A stretch of 64,000 nt of DNA from Candidatus Heimdallarchaeota archaeon LC_3 (GTDB lineage Archaea > Asgardarchaeota > Heimdallarchaeia > Hodarchaeales > LC-3): positions 22,010 through 86,009 of the forward strand of contig MDVS01000150.1 in NCBI GenBank assembly GCA_001940645.1. The letters run 5' to 3'. Under the pieces are notes generated by a model, which made no database searches, was not told where the DNA came from, and saw only the letters and a program-made list of their open reading frames with translations. Position 1 is the first letter of the stretch, and every line of letters starts with the position of its first letter. Shown here piece by piece: positions 28,616-37,963 of the stretch. Position numbers and translations under genes: made by a program.

Positions 28616-28636
28616 ATAATATTAAATGAAGATAAA

Positions 28637-29131
28637 ATGGATCAAATAAACAATTTTAAGACTGATTTACTTATCGATGGTAATTTTGGAAAATTAACAA
28701 AACATCTGAGATTTTATGGAATTTCAGTCTATTATAACATAAATAAAGATCATTTCTTACTTGAAACAATCGCAAATGATCATAAAATCCCATTAATTAC
28801 TTCTTCTAAGAAGCATAAAAATAATACCTATTGCTTAATACTACCTGATCATGTGAAAACAAAATTAATATCACAAATTGATTTTCTTTGCGAAAATCAT
28901 CAGATTAATGAATTATTTAAAATTATGAACACTAGATGCGGTTTGTGCAATAATTTATTGACTATTGTCGATTCAGAAGATTATATGAATCATTTACCTT
29001 CAAAAACATTGAAATTTTATCAAGAAAGTGTAAAAAACTTAAAAGTTTGGTTTTGCTTTCAATGTCGAAAGTCGTACTGGGAAGGAACACATTGGAATCA
29101 AATTTTACAAAAAATTGATAAATGGTATTGA
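28637..29131 (+). CDS. Mut7-C RNase-domain protein (PIN-like) with zinc ribbon
   Basis: 164 residues. The N-terminal half is a PIN-like nuclease fold: LLIDGNFGKLTKHLRFYGI (first acidic residue), DHFLLETIANDHKIPLITSS (with the expected acidic or polar sites). The C-terminal half has the zinc pairs CGLC and CFQC and the closing YWEGTHWNQI, which is the usual ending of archaeal and bacterial Mut7-C/DUF82 proteins. The family is thought to process RNA; the exact target is unknown. ATG start at 28637, close behind the TPR gene. Confidence 0.85.
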   Translation: MDQINNFKTDLLIDGNFGKLTKHLRFYGISVYYNINKDHFLLETIANDHKIPLITSSKKHKNNTYCLILPDHVKTKLISQIDFLCENHQINELFKIMNTRCGLCNNLLTIVDSEDYMNHLPSKTLKFYQESVKNLKVWFCFQCRKSYWEGTHWNQILQKIDKWY

Positions 29132-29308
29132 AGAATTTTTTAATTAATTCTTATAATACTAAATTCTCTTGTAACCAAAAATTTAGGAAACAAATAATTA
29201 ATTTTGAATTAAGTAATTGTTATAATTAATCAAATGCAATAAATAACTTTTAAAATTTAAATACTTATTTTAGAATAATTAATAGTTTAAATGGAACTTT
29301 AATTGATA

Positions 29309-30544
29309 ATGATTGATCCACCAATTATTAGGAAACTCCCTAGTAATAGAAAAAAAAAATCTCAATCGCCTGCACCAAAGTTAATTAGAGGAATAATTTT
29401 CTTTTCGAATAATTCTTATTGGGTTAGGGAAGAAACAGTCATTAGAAGAATTAATGCCTTTTTACCAGAAAACAATAAATTAAAATATAAACCTGACAGA
29501 TTATTATCTCATGGTTGGAATGTTTATAGAAAATTAGCTCTTAAAGCTATTAATGAATTTATATTATCTTTTCCCTTTATTACTCATACACCTGCATCTT
29601 TGCGCTCCTCTTTTGGAATGCCTACAAGAAAAGACAGGCAAAGAGGTAAATTTTCTGGAATTAGCTTGATTTCACAAGCTTTAGGCTGGGAAAATCCCTC
29701 ACATACAACAAGGTCGTCTATTCCTGAACTACCAAAAGGTGATTTAGATACACTTAATAAACTATTTTCTTCCCTTAAAACCATAGAGAAGGATTATCCT
29801 ATTGCTAATGATTTAATATCATATATGAATGACCATTTAAATAAAAATCCTTTGAAAAACATAATAATACCGGAAATTAACACTCATTCTACTGACAGCT
29901 TAGAAAAAACTAAGTTATTTTTAGAAAATTTTGGTTTTACTAGTCTGCATTATGATATTCATCAAGATGAAGAACAATTTTTAACCCCTGATCTCATTGG
30001 TAGTTATGGCAAACAAGGTAAAATTGTTTGGGTTGAGTTAAAAGAATGGGATCCTGAGACTAACAAAAAACTGTTTTTAAAACCTTTAAAGCAAATTTTT
30101 CAATACTTAACACAAGTTGAAATAGTCGTGATTATTTGCTCAGATAAATTAGAATTTATTAAATTTCTTAAGAAAAGCCAAGAATGGGATATAAATTTTC
30201 TTAAGGATGAAATCGAAAAACTTCATTATAAGTTCACTGAAACTAAAGATAATATTAATATATTACGAGGAGATTATGTCAAAATTGGAAAATCTATGCT
30301 TAAAAGAAATATTTTAGATCCTAAAGCAGAATCGTTACTCGCTACTATAATCAGTTCAAAAACACATGAAGAAATTGGGGTTATCAACACTGAAGTTGAA
30401 GCAGGGGAAGCTATTAACAATATAATTGAAAAAAATGCACAAATTTGGGAAAAAATTATAATTATGGATATTCAAGACATAAAAACCAAAGAAATTCCAA
30501 AAAAAAGTCCTGTTGTAATTTTTGGATCAATCAAATATAATTGA
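29309..30544 (+). CDS. Putative PD-(D/E)XK nuclease
   Basis: 411 residues from the ATG at 29309. The N-terminal ~110 residues look helical and basic (IIFFSNNSYWVREETVIRRI, SLRSSFGMPTRKDRQRG), as in nucleic-acid-binding domains. Residues ~200-300 carry a PD-(D/E)XK-like core: a first helix, then LTPDLIGSYGKQGKIVWVELK, i.e. PD followed after about a dozen residues by E-x-K, and a following helix with KQIFQYLTQ. The pattern is the classical active site of restriction-type and repair nucleases; the acidic residue on the first helix is not certain. No methyltransferase is adjacent, so a housekeeping repair role is as likely as defence. Otherwise unrecognised. Confidence 0.5.
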   Translation: MIDPPIIRKLPSNRKKKSQSPAPKLIRGIIFFSNNSYWVREETVIRRINAFLPENNKLKYKPDRLLSHGWNVYRKLALKAINEFILSFPFITHTPASLRSSFGMPTRKDRQRGKFSGISLISQALGWENPSHTTRSSIPELPKGDLDTLNKLFSSLKTIEKDYPIANDLISYMNDHLNKNPLKNIIIPEINTHSTDSLEKTKLFLENFGFTSLHYDIHQDEEQFLTPDLIGSYGKQGKIVWVELKEWDPETNKKLFLKPLKQIFQYLTQVEIVVIICSDKLEFIKFLKKSQEWDINFLKDEIEKLHYKFTETKDNINILRGDYVKIGKSMLKRNILDPKAESLLATIISSKTHEEIGVINTEVEAGEAINNIIEKNAQIWEKIIIMDIQDIKTKEIPKKSPVVIFGSIKYN

Positions 30545-30631
30545 ACATTGAATAGAAATAAGCTTTTACTGAAAAATATAAACAAATAATAATAATAATT
30601 TTTTTACTTTTAGGAAGCTGTTGTTTATAGT

Positions 30632-31171
30632 ATGGGTTACACAAGACAAGGGTTGGTGAAAATGTTACTTTCACATCATCCTGCATGCAGTTATTATAGG
30701 GATCACGTAATTCAGCTTAATTTACACTTATTCCAACTTAATTTTTGTCTTGGTTGTTCCGGTTTTTATCCTTCATTATTGTTATCGTTTACGATTTCAC
30801 AAATAGGTCTTCTAGGAAAAAATTGGTTCTTTTTATTTAGTGTTTCAATATTATTTCTTTCTCCATCAATTGTTAGATTGTTTATTTATGTTCCTACAAG
30901 GCTGAAAACTTTGAGATTTTTAACTAAAGTATTTTTAGGATTAGCTGTAGGTATAGGATTATATACTGTAATAATAACAGAAAATATTTTTTTTATGGGT
31001 TTTCAATTATTATTCGGGCTTATTCTTTATATTATAATGGCTTATCAAAGACTGAATGATTCATACCCGGAATGTGGGCCATGTAGTTATAATCCATCAC
31101 CAGTATGCCCTGGAATGAACTCATTCTACGATCACAAAATTGATGTTTCTTTAACGGTAAAAAAAATGTAA
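30632..31171 (+). CDS. DUF2085-like membrane protein
   Basis: 179 residues, ATG start at 30632. The N-terminal part has the cysteine signature SHHPACSYYRDHVIQL followed by FCLGCSGFYPS, which is typical of DUF2085-type membrane proteins (H-x-C ... C-x-GC). Four hydrophobic segments follow (about residues 48-70, 72-92, 98-118, 122-142). A second cysteine pair lies in the C-terminal tail (CGPCSYNPSPVC), which may be a metal or disulfide site. It lies 18 bp upstream of nep1 and may be transcribed with it. Function unknown. Confidence 0.6.
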   Translation: MGYTRQGLVKMLLSHHPACSYYRDHVIQLNLHLFQLNFCLGCSGFYPSLLLSFTISQIGLLGKNWFFLFSVSILFLSPSIVRLFIYVPTRLKTLRFLTKVFLGLAVGIGLYTVIITENIFFMGFQLLFGLILYIIMAYQRLNDSYPECGPCSYNPSPVCPGMNSFYDHKIDVSLTVKKM

Positions 31172-31189
31172 ATAAATGAAAGGATTATC

Positions 31190-31918
31190 ATGATTCGAAT
31201 TGTTTTATATAATTGTGGTTTACAATTATTATCTTCTCTTCCTAAAAAGAGTTTACAACATCCTTCAGTTGTTTCTGATTTAAAAAAGAGAAAAAAAACC
31301 TCTGGGCTAATTTTACTTGATTTATCTATCCATCAAGAAGCGATGGAAAAAAAAGAAAATATTGGTAGGCCTGAAATAGTTCATCATTGCATTATAAATT
31401 ATCTTTACTCCAACATTTTTTCAACGTGGGGAAGTAAAATCCAGCTCGTAATTCAAACTGTAGAAAATAAATATTTTAACGTTCTGAATCATTGGAATCC
31501 ACCTTTATCTTTTAATCGCTTTAGAGGATTAATGGAACACTTATTATCAAAGGGATGGTTAAAAACTAATGCTGGCTTAATAAAGTTAAAATCTGGATCA
31601 TTATTAGATGTATTGAACAATAATGAAAATAAAATTTCACAGAAGAAAATTATTGCATTAACAAGATATGGCCAAAAAACCACTTTTTTGGATCTGCAAC
31701 ACAAAATATTAGAATTCCTTTCTTCTAATATTGAGTATACCTTGTTAATTGGTGGTTACCAGAAGGGACCCAGCCCAATGAACATCGATCATAAAATTGA
31801 GGAAAAAATCGCACTCACTGATGAAAAACTACCGTCATTCAGACTTATCAGTTTGTTAACTAGCTGTTTAGAATTTTCAGAACAATTTAATGAAAAATAT
31901 GAATTTGATATAAAATAA
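31190..31918 (+). CDS. nep1: Ribosome biogenesis methyltransferase Nep1/Emg1
   Basis: SPOUT-class enzyme that N1-methylates a pseudouridine in helix 31 of small-subunit rRNA and helps assemble the 30S particle. 242 residues, close to the family length. Key blocks: VSDLKKRKKTSGLILLDLS, GRPEIVHHCIINYLYSN (RPDI-x-H block), KIQLVIQT, NRFRGLMEHLL (RNA-binding RF-x-GLM) and LLIGGYQKGP, the SAM-binding loop in the knot (IGAFPHG in other members). ATG start at 31190. Present in archaea and eukaryotes, not in bacteria, which supports the archaeal origin of the window. Confidence 0.9.
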   Translation: MIRIVLYNCGLQLLSSLPKKSLQHPSVVSDLKKRKKTSGLILLDLSIHQEAMEKKENIGRPEIVHHCIINYLYSNIFSTWGSKIQLVIQTVENKYFNVLNHWNPPLSFNRFRGLMEHLLSKGWLKTNAGLIKLKSGSLLDVLNNNENKISQKKIIALTRYGQKTTFLDLQHKILEFLSSNIEYTLLIGGYQKGPSPMNIDHKIEEKIALTDEKLPSFRLISLLTSCLEFSEQFNEKYEFDIK

Positions 31919-32041
31919 AATTCTTTGAATTATCCCTATTTTTGGGAATCTCTTCGTACTTAAATCTAAAGTAAAAAGATTTATTAAATACCATCTGTTT
32001 TCTTTAAAAGATTTTCTTTAATTTTTAGGTTGGAAACAAAT

Positions 32042-32227
32042 ATGAGAGGAAAATTATCAGTTACTCAAAATATCGATCGAATTAATATTATTGCTCTATT
32101 GATTATTGTTATTACAATTATTATTTGTGGAACTTTTTTGCTATTTTCTGAACACTTCTTGAATTTTCAGAACAGCTCTTCTAAGGGATCTAATATTCTA
32201 AATTTGTTTGACAATTTTGCCCATTGA
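32042..32227 (+). CDS. Small single-span membrane protein (uncertain)
   Basis: 61 residues from the ATG at 32042 (a TTG 12 bases upstream is also open). One strong membrane helix, INIIALLIIVITIIICG, follows a short polar N-terminus with basic residues. The last 20 codons overlap the 3' end of the convergent GTPase gene, which makes the end questionable. The position after nep1 with 120 bp of spacing fits a small separate gene. No family is recognised; it could also be a chance frame. Confidence 0.35.
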   Translation: MRGKLSVTQNIDRINIIALLIIVITIIICGTFLLFSEHFLNFQNSSSKGSNILNLFDNFAH

Positions 32228-33279
32228 ACATTATCAAGAAGTCTTCTCACCATACTATAAGCTTCCTTAAGTCCTTCTTCTTGGAAAACTGTTCCATGTA
32301 AAACATCGATAACTGTCCAACCGGTTTCTTTAGATAAATTGTTAAGTTGTTGTTTAAGGATTGTAACATCATCTTCAGTTGCTAATAATTTTGTTCTGAT
32401 TGCGATTTCTATATCAGATTCATTAATATTTTCTGGAATCATTGGTTCTTTTCCAGCTTTTGGATACTTGCTAAGCAAAATATCCCAAGTAGTGTCTAAT
32501 TCCATCATTGTTGGTCTCATATCATTGAGTAAACTGAGAAAAGCCATTTGTGCATCTTCACTATCTTCAGTGGTTTGTTGTCCAGCAATAGCTGAAGCAA
32601 GAGCTCTTGAAAACAATCGACAATTCACTAATGAAAATTCTTTTAATTTCCGTTTACCTTGGCTTGCTGATCCTGGAACAATGTCTTCAAAATATTCTTC
32701 TTCTAATGAGTTAACAATAATTTGTTCCCCAATAGAGAATGGTATAGGTCCAACTGGAGCTTTAAATTGTCTTTGAATTATTTTGAACCCACGCGCATGA
32801 TAACTCATTCCCTCAGTTCGAGCTTTTTCAAAACCGACCATTATTATTTTAGCCATATTTTTTATTTCATTTTGAAAAACGTCGTTTTGATCTCGCTTTG
32901 TTATAACAGCGGATACTGGAAAATCTTCATAAGGAACTCCAGGAGAAATTCTCGTAGCTTGGAGGATAGAAGAAGGCCAGAAAAGCTTTGTTGTGGAATC
33001 AAATATAATTATTACTCCTTCAGCTGTACTTCCAAACGCTGATCGAAGAGAACTCCATTTTTCTTGTCCTCCAATAGGAAGCAACAAAGAGAAAAATTCA
33101 CCGTCATCATAAGAAGCTTTTAAATATTCTGTTTCTATAGTCCCTCCAAATTCTTCTTTATATTCCATATTTGGATTTCCAAGAGAGGCTACTTTCGTAG
33201 CAAGTGCTGTTTTTCCACCTCCTTGAGATCCTACTACTAATAAACGACCAGCATTTATTTTTTCACCCGATGCTTCCAT
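32167..33279 (-). CDS. Atypical Arf/MglA-like GTPase with helical extension
   Basis: 370 residues. The N-terminal ~190 residues are a Ras-like G domain: P-loop GSQGGGKT at 17-24, GGTIE near 45 with a candidate G2 Thr, switch II LLPIGGQEKW (the DxxG Asp is replaced by Leu, but the GGQE core is kept), strand 4 EGVIIIFDSTTK and ITKRD for the NKxD motif (Thr replaces Asn). The C-terminal ~180 residues are helical and not part of usual small GTPases. It is the last gene of a three-gene unit: its ATG shares one base with the TAA of the upstream gene (TAATG), so translation is probably coupled. It should bind GTP; altered switch II suggests unusual hydrolysis or need for an activator. The partners are unknown. 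Confidence 0.75.
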   Translation of the reverse strand: MEASGEKINAGRLLVVGSQGGGKTALATKVASLGNPNMEYKEEFGGTIETEYLKASYDDGEFFSLLLPIGGQEKWSSLRSAFGSTAEGVIIIFDSTTKLFWPSSILQATRISPGVPYEDFPVSAVITKRDQNDVFQNEIKNMAKIIMVGFEKARTEGMSYHARGFKIIQRQFKAPVGPIPFSIGEQIIVNSLEEEYFEDIVPGSASQGKRKLKEFSLVNCRLFSRALASAIAGQQTTEDSEDAQMAFLSLLNDMRPTMMELDTTWDILLSKYPKAGKEPMIPENINESDIEIAIRTKLLATEDDVTILKQQLNNLSKETGWTVIDVLHGTVFQEEGLKEAYSMVRRLLDNVQWAKLSNKFRILDPLEELF

Positions 33280-35288
33280 TAGTAATTCCTTCCTATTCTT
33301 TGGTCTAATGAAGATATTAATGTTTCCAGATCCTTTGGATCTTTAGCATTTGCTTCTTTCATTAGCAAGTGTAGGTTATTTTCCTCGGGAGTCTTATCAA
33401 TATATTTTTTTGGTCTAAACAAAACTTCAACAGGACTTATTCCTTCTTTGAATTCATCAGCTTCTTTAAATGCTAATACTTGCATTTTTGTTAAATCAGG
33501 TGATATTTGGAAATAAAAGATAAACTTTTTATTATCAATTGTATATATTATACGCTTTAATTGAACTTCTTCAAATTTAATAGTTTTGACCTTTAAAGAA
33601 TCTTTAACTAATTCACGTAAAATGTTATTTTCATTGAAATACCAAGGGTATCCTGCTGCTTGAGCATGACGATATTGAAAATCAAAATCTTTCGCTTTCC
33701 ATATACTAATAGTATCAGTCGTAGGGAAAATTGATTGTTTTTCTTTTTTAGGTTCATAAATGGGTAGATTCCATTTTAAATCTATGTAAAAGGTTGGAAT
33801 AAATTGCTTAGATGAAACAAGATGTGATCTATCTTCTTCAGCAAAAATCTTCCTGACGATATATCGCGCCCTAACATCCTCATCAATCAAAGCTTCTTTT
33901 AAAATTTGCATTAGAGTCTTTCCGACAAATTCCCAAGATTCTTCTGGAAGTAAATTTGTATAAATATAGTTATTTTCCTTACGTTGATCATTCCTATCAA
34001 CTCTACCAGAAAGAACTGCATTTACGAGTGATTGACATTGTTCTAATAAATCAAATTTAGGTTGACGTTCAGATATTAATAACATTGTTGATCTTAAAAT
34101 TTCTGTTTTTACTCCAGTAAAATCATAAATCCAAGCTTGATCAGGTAGACCCATAGTATTAATCTCAAATTGAGCTGAATCCATATTAATAACATGTTGT
34201 TTAAGTTCTATGAATGGACCAAGAACTTTCTCAGTCAATAGGAAAGATGATTTTGGAATATTTCCTAATACTTCATTATAAACATGTTTGTCCATAAAAC
34301 TAAGGCCAAAAAGATACCGTTTTGCAGCTCGATCTTTTGATTCCTCATCTAATTGTTTCTGAAGAGAGATCTTAGTTTCTACTGGTCCGATATCAACCTT
34401 TAATTGATTTTCAACCCATTCCATTACTAAATCGCATCGAATTGAATCAATTTTCCCCATGTAAAATTCAGAATTGAATAATTTTCTTTCAGATGGTGTT
34501 AATCCTGCACTTCTTTTAACTACTTTAGCTATTAAAATATTAACATCACGCATATTAAAGCCTTTTGTAGTAAAACCATCTTTTTTTGCTTCCATATATA
34601 TATCAGAAACATGTTGAATGTCTGGATCGGGGTTGTTTAGAAATTTTTCATATGATACTATTTCTAAATCACTTGTTGGATCAGCAGTCAAATCTTTTCT
34701 TTCGTAAACCTCTTGAGCAGCTTTCATGAGAAGAATAGTGTCAATATATTTATTAGCTTTTCGATAAACAACATTTGGGCCGAAATATTGATTTTCACCG
34801 TGTTTAATTGCATCAAGAAGTGTTTTATGACCTGAATAAGGATATAATATCATCCCAAATAATTCTGAAATTTTAAATCTTCTAGCAATTTTAAGTACTT
34901 GTTCTCGTTCTTTTTCCAATCTATTTTTAGCCGTACGAATTTTGTTGAATAATAATTGAATTTCTGGTTCATTTAGAGCTTCTTGCCAAGATGTAATTCC
35001 ACTTTGATCAAGAGTAAACTTAGCTTGTTCCTGTAAATTTCTTAAATTTTGCTCATCAATTTCAAATGCGCTAAATAGCTCTGCCATCGGAGCTATCCAA
35101 TCTTCTATCATGTTAACAGCTAGTAAAAACTTGGCGGATATGAGTTTTTCATCAATAAGATCTTTTGGCAGATTTCTAGCTTTTTTTGTAAGTGTAATTT
35201 GAGGAAGCAAGAATGCTAGTCCTTCTTCGCCTATATCTCCTCTTAATACGTCCTCGATTTCTTGAAAATCAGATGTTGATGTAATCAT
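33279..35288 (-). CDS. Large unrecognised protein of GTPase operon (middle gene)
   Basis: 669 residues, ATG start at 35288. Mostly helical for the first ~540 residues, with charged segments and conserved-looking blocks (GMILYPYSGHKTLLDA, GLTPSERKLFNSEFYMGK, GLPDQAWIYDFTG), then a more strand-rich part (FIFYFQISPDLTKMQV, SPVEVLFRPKKYID). No signal peptide, membrane span, zinc site or nucleotide motif. It starts one base after the stop of the upstream gene and overlaps the GTPase start by one base, so the three products are probably made in fixed ratio and act together. No family is recognised; a GTPase effector or scaffold is the natural inference. Confidence 0.6.
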   Translation of the reverse strand: MITSTSDFQEIEDVLRGDIGEEGLAFLLPQITLTKKARNLPKDLIDEKLISAKFLLAVNMIEDWIAPMAELFSAFEIDEQNLRNLQEQAKFTLDQSGITSWQEALNEPEIQLLFNKIRTAKNRLEKEREQVLKIARRFKISELFGMILYPYSGHKTLLDAIKHGENQYFGPNVVYRKANKYIDTILLMKAAQEVYERKDLTADPTSDLEIVSYEKFLNNPDPDIQHVSDIYMEAKKDGFTTKGFNMRDVNILIAKVVKRSAGLTPSERKLFNSEFYMGKIDSIRCDLVMEWVENQLKVDIGPVETKISLQKQLDEESKDRAAKRYLFGLSFMDKHVYNEVLGNIPKSSFLLTEKVLGPFIELKQHVINMDSAQFEINTMGLPDQAWIYDFTGVKTEILRSTMLLISERQPKFDLLEQCQSLVNAVLSGRVDRNDQRKENNYIYTNLLPEESWEFVGKTLMQILKEALIDEDVRARYIVRKIFAEEDRSHLVSSKQFIPTFYIDLKWNLPIYEPKKEKQSIFPTTDTISIWKAKDFDFQYRHAQAAGYPWYFNENNILRELVKDSLKVKTIKFEEVQLKRIIYTIDNKKFIFYFQISPDLTKMQVLAFKEADEFKEGISPVEVLFRPKKYIDKTPEENNLHLLMKEANAKDPKDLETLISSLDQRIGRNY

Positions 35289-35289
35289 T

Positions 35290-37092
35290 TTAAATTTCGT
35301 CCGTTAATGATGTGGGATCTTCTATTTCATCTTCGCTCTCTTGTTCAGACTCGGAAATTCGATTTTTTGCATATTTAACTAATTCCATTGCAGGAACGTA
35401 ATAATCGTTAAAAAGAGATTTTGTCACTTGTTTTCTTCTGAGAACAGAAGTTGTTGCGTCATCGAAAAGCAGTTCTGAACTCTTCATAGATAACATTAAT
35501 GAAAAATAATTAAGAATGTTAGATTGCTCGGGATTCAAATCTATTTCATTTTTCATAAACTTCAATGATTCAGTTCCAAATTGTTTAACAAGCATTTGAG
35601 GAGTTTCTAAAGCACTTGCTAGTTCCTCTTTGTATACACCTGACTCCGCACTTTCTTTTGCTATTCGTTCTTCCATTTTCTTGAAATAAAGTTCACTGCG
35701 TGGAGTTATAACGTCGTGAATTACTTTAAACTCTTCTTCTATTTTATCACGTTTTCCTTCTTCATAATGCTTAGCTATGTTTGAAAACGATTCTAGTAAT
35801 TCCTTATGAATATTTTCTGGTACTATAGCTTTTCGTAAGTTAGCTTTCCTCTTGATTAATACCATTCTGCTATTAGCTATCCCTTTTGGAATAGGTATTT
35901 GGTTTGTTAATTTTGCTAATTCCGATTCTAAAGCTGCAACACCAAGTTGGTTAAGTAATACCTGCTGGTTTAATTTTCCTCCTTCTAAGGGTATAGGAAT
36001 AAATCCTTTTTCGAAAGGTTCAATAGATTGGTCTCTTAAGGCTAAAAGGTGAAATAATTGAGTTGCAAACTCATTAAATATTAATTTTTTTGCATATTCT
36101 GCTCGTATCATATGTAAAAATCCATTATATATTCTTACGAGTTTCAAATATTCGATTCCATGATTTATTAGTAAAAAATAACCTTCTAATCGATCACCCT
36201 CTCCTGAATTTTCTGCCCAAGTATTCAATTCAGGCATTATTTCCCATGATCTTAAGAGAAATTTCCTTGCACCAGGATTATCTCCAAAAAGGGCAAAAAG
36301 CCATAATAATAAAACTCTACCTGAAAAGAGTTCTTCGTTATTTTCAGCTAAAAATTTAAGTGCGAAATTGCCATGATATCGAAGATCTGAATGGAATTCT
36401 CCAATTAAAGGCTTTATATGTGATGACGATCCTTCTGCATCAGCTTGGGCAATAAAACGTTTTCTATAATATTTGTCATACTCTTCTGGTTCTATTAAGG
36501 ACATTATAATAGGTCTTCTTTCCTCAACTGTTAAGGGAAATAAAAATTTAATAATTCCAACCAAACAGGAATATAATTCAATATTTGGACGTGCAAATTT
36601 TTCAATATTGATTTTTCTTTCTCCGAGCTCAAATTCATTGACGGATCCATCTTCTTCTAAAGGAATGGGTGGATCTAATTTTTCAAGAAATTCTCTTCTT
36701 TCTTTTATAAACAATGTTGAATTTTCATTATCTATAGGATAAAGTGACAATCTTAAAACGAAATCAATATCTTCCTCTGGAAAAGCACGTAAAATGTTCG
36801 TTCTTTCAGCCCAGAGGCCTACATCAGCATACCAAGGACGGATATATCCCCTATTCTCTGATTGAATAATTCTCCTTTTAATCTCTTCACGAACAGCATC
36901 TGCTTTGAATAAATGGACATCATCATCTCCTTCGTATATGCTTTTTTGAAACGCTGTTGCAGAAGCCTCTCTAATTCCTCCTAAGAATCGTGTGGTATGC
37001 AAAGCACCTATAGTCCTAACAAAACTCTGTTCAGTACTTCTACGTTTCCAGTCTATTAATGCATCTTCAAATATACTATCTTTTTGACTCAT
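35290..37092 (-). CDS. Large unrecognised protein of GTPase operon (first gene)
   Basis: 600 residues, ATG start at 37092, all-helical in appearance, possibly an alpha-solenoid. Notable blocks are FVRTIGALHTTRFLGGIREA near the N-terminus, IRPWYADVGLWAERTNILR, FALFGDNPGARKFLLRSWE and a charged coiled region near residues 430-480 (KHYEEGKRDKIEEEF, YFKKMEERIAKES). The C-terminal tail is very acidic (SEQESEDEIEDPTSL). No membrane span or catalytic motif. It leads the three-gene unit with the protein at 33279-35288 and the GTPase; stop and next start are one base apart. Function unknown. Confidence 0.6.
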   Translation of the reverse strand: MSQKDSIFEDALIDWKRRSTEQSFVRTIGALHTTRFLGGIREASATAFQKSIYEGDDDVHLFKADAVREEIKRRIIQSENRGYIRPWYADVGLWAERTNILRAFPEEDIDFVLRLSLYPIDNENSTLFIKERREFLEKLDPPIPLEEDGSVNEFELGERKINIEKFARPNIELYSCLVGIIKFLFPLTVEERRPIIMSLIEPEEYDKYYRKRFIAQADAEGSSSHIKPLIGEFHSDLRYHGNFALKFLAENNEELFSGRVLLLWLFALFGDNPGARKFLLRSWEIMPELNTWAENSGEGDRLEGYFLLINHGIEYLKLVRIYNGFLHMIRAEYAKKLIFNEFATQLFHLLALRDQSIEPFEKGFIPIPLEGGKLNQQVLLNQLGVAALESELAKLTNQIPIPKGIANSRMVLIKRKANLRKAIVPENIHKELLESFSNIAKHYEEGKRDKIEEEFKVIHDVITPRSELYFKKMEERIAKESAESGVYKEELASALETPQMLVKQFGTESLKFMKNEIDLNPEQSNILNYFSLMLSMKSSELLFDDATTSVLRRKQVTKSLFNDYYVPAMELVKYAKNRISESEQESEDEIEDPTSLTDEI

Positions 37093-37395
37093 TGGATGTA
37101 CTCCAAGAATAAGAACTTCTATTTGCTTAATAAAATAAGATTATTTAATTCAAAAAAATAAATAATCTTATATTTTATTTTTGGAATTAAAGTTTTAATA
37201 ATTGTTATCAACTACTTTTTCCTCATAGTCGTTCTCTAAAAAATTTTATTAATAAAGAAGTCATTATGAAAATTAATTTGGAGACAAAAAATAAAATTTG
37301 ATGACTAACAATCTGATTATTAAAATTTTCATTATAAACTTTGAATCGTAATTAAAACAGCCCTAGAATAAACTAGAATAAAATATTGATTCAAT
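37093..37395. other. Intergenic upstream of the GTPase operon
   Basis: About 300 bases that should carry the promoter of the three-gene unit (A/T-rich element aaataatcttatattttatt near 37159-37179 on the plus strand). No RNA gene or repeat was recognised. Confidence 0.35.
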
Positions 37396-37650
37396 TTAGG
37401 TTGCAGTACTAGCTTGAGTTTTTTGTTCATTTATTTTACTCATCTTCTTTCTCCCAATTTCCAAAGCGGTGCAATCACAACTTACGTTCATTTTTTTACT
37501 AAAAAATTTCTGAATTTCTTTTGCTGAATCATAAAATTCTGACCAATTTTCTAAATATTCAACACTATGTCCCTCATTACATAAAAATTCTTCCCTGAAC
37601 TCGAGATAGTCAACAAGATTAATCCATTGTGCGATAGTTAAGTTCTGCAT
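37396..37650 (-). CDS. Small cysteine-containing hypothetical protein
   Basis: 84 residues, ATG start at 37650. Begins MQNLTIAQWINLVDYLEF, mostly helical, with a C-x-C (SCDCTALEIGRKK) near residue 60 and a polar tail. Composition looks like a real protein rather than a chance frame (several Trp, Cys and acidic residues, ordered amphipathic helices), but it is not recognised. It lies 300 bp upstream of the GTPase operon on the same strand. Confidence 0.5.
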   Translation of the reverse strand: MQNLTIAQWINLVDYLEFREEFLCNEGHSVEYLENWSEFYDSAKEIQKFFSKKMNVSCDCTALEIGRKKMSKINEQKTQASTAT

Positions 37651-37963
37651 TTAATTGCACCAATATTGTAAAGATTTGATATACTGATTCCAATAATAAG
37701 TGATAATTTTTTTTTTTATTTAGTTTAATTCAAGATATCTGCTTTAGTTTAACGTTTTATTTGTTTAATTCGTGTACAAAATAGTATAAATCATTAAGCC
37801 AATATCATTTATAGTATGAAAAATTCATTTTTTATCTCTAATTACTCATAGATTTTTATTTTCATTAATACAGCAAAACATTCAATCGATGTTTATTTTG
37901 AGAAATTATAAATTTAGTAGACATTATTCTTAATTAACATAAATTAGCGATTAAAATAATTTT
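37651..37963. other. Intergenic, nothing recognised
   Basis: About 310 AT-rich bases between the small hypothetical gene and the aldo/keto reductase. It probably contains the promoter of the small gene on the minus strand. No feature was seen. Confidence 0.35.
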
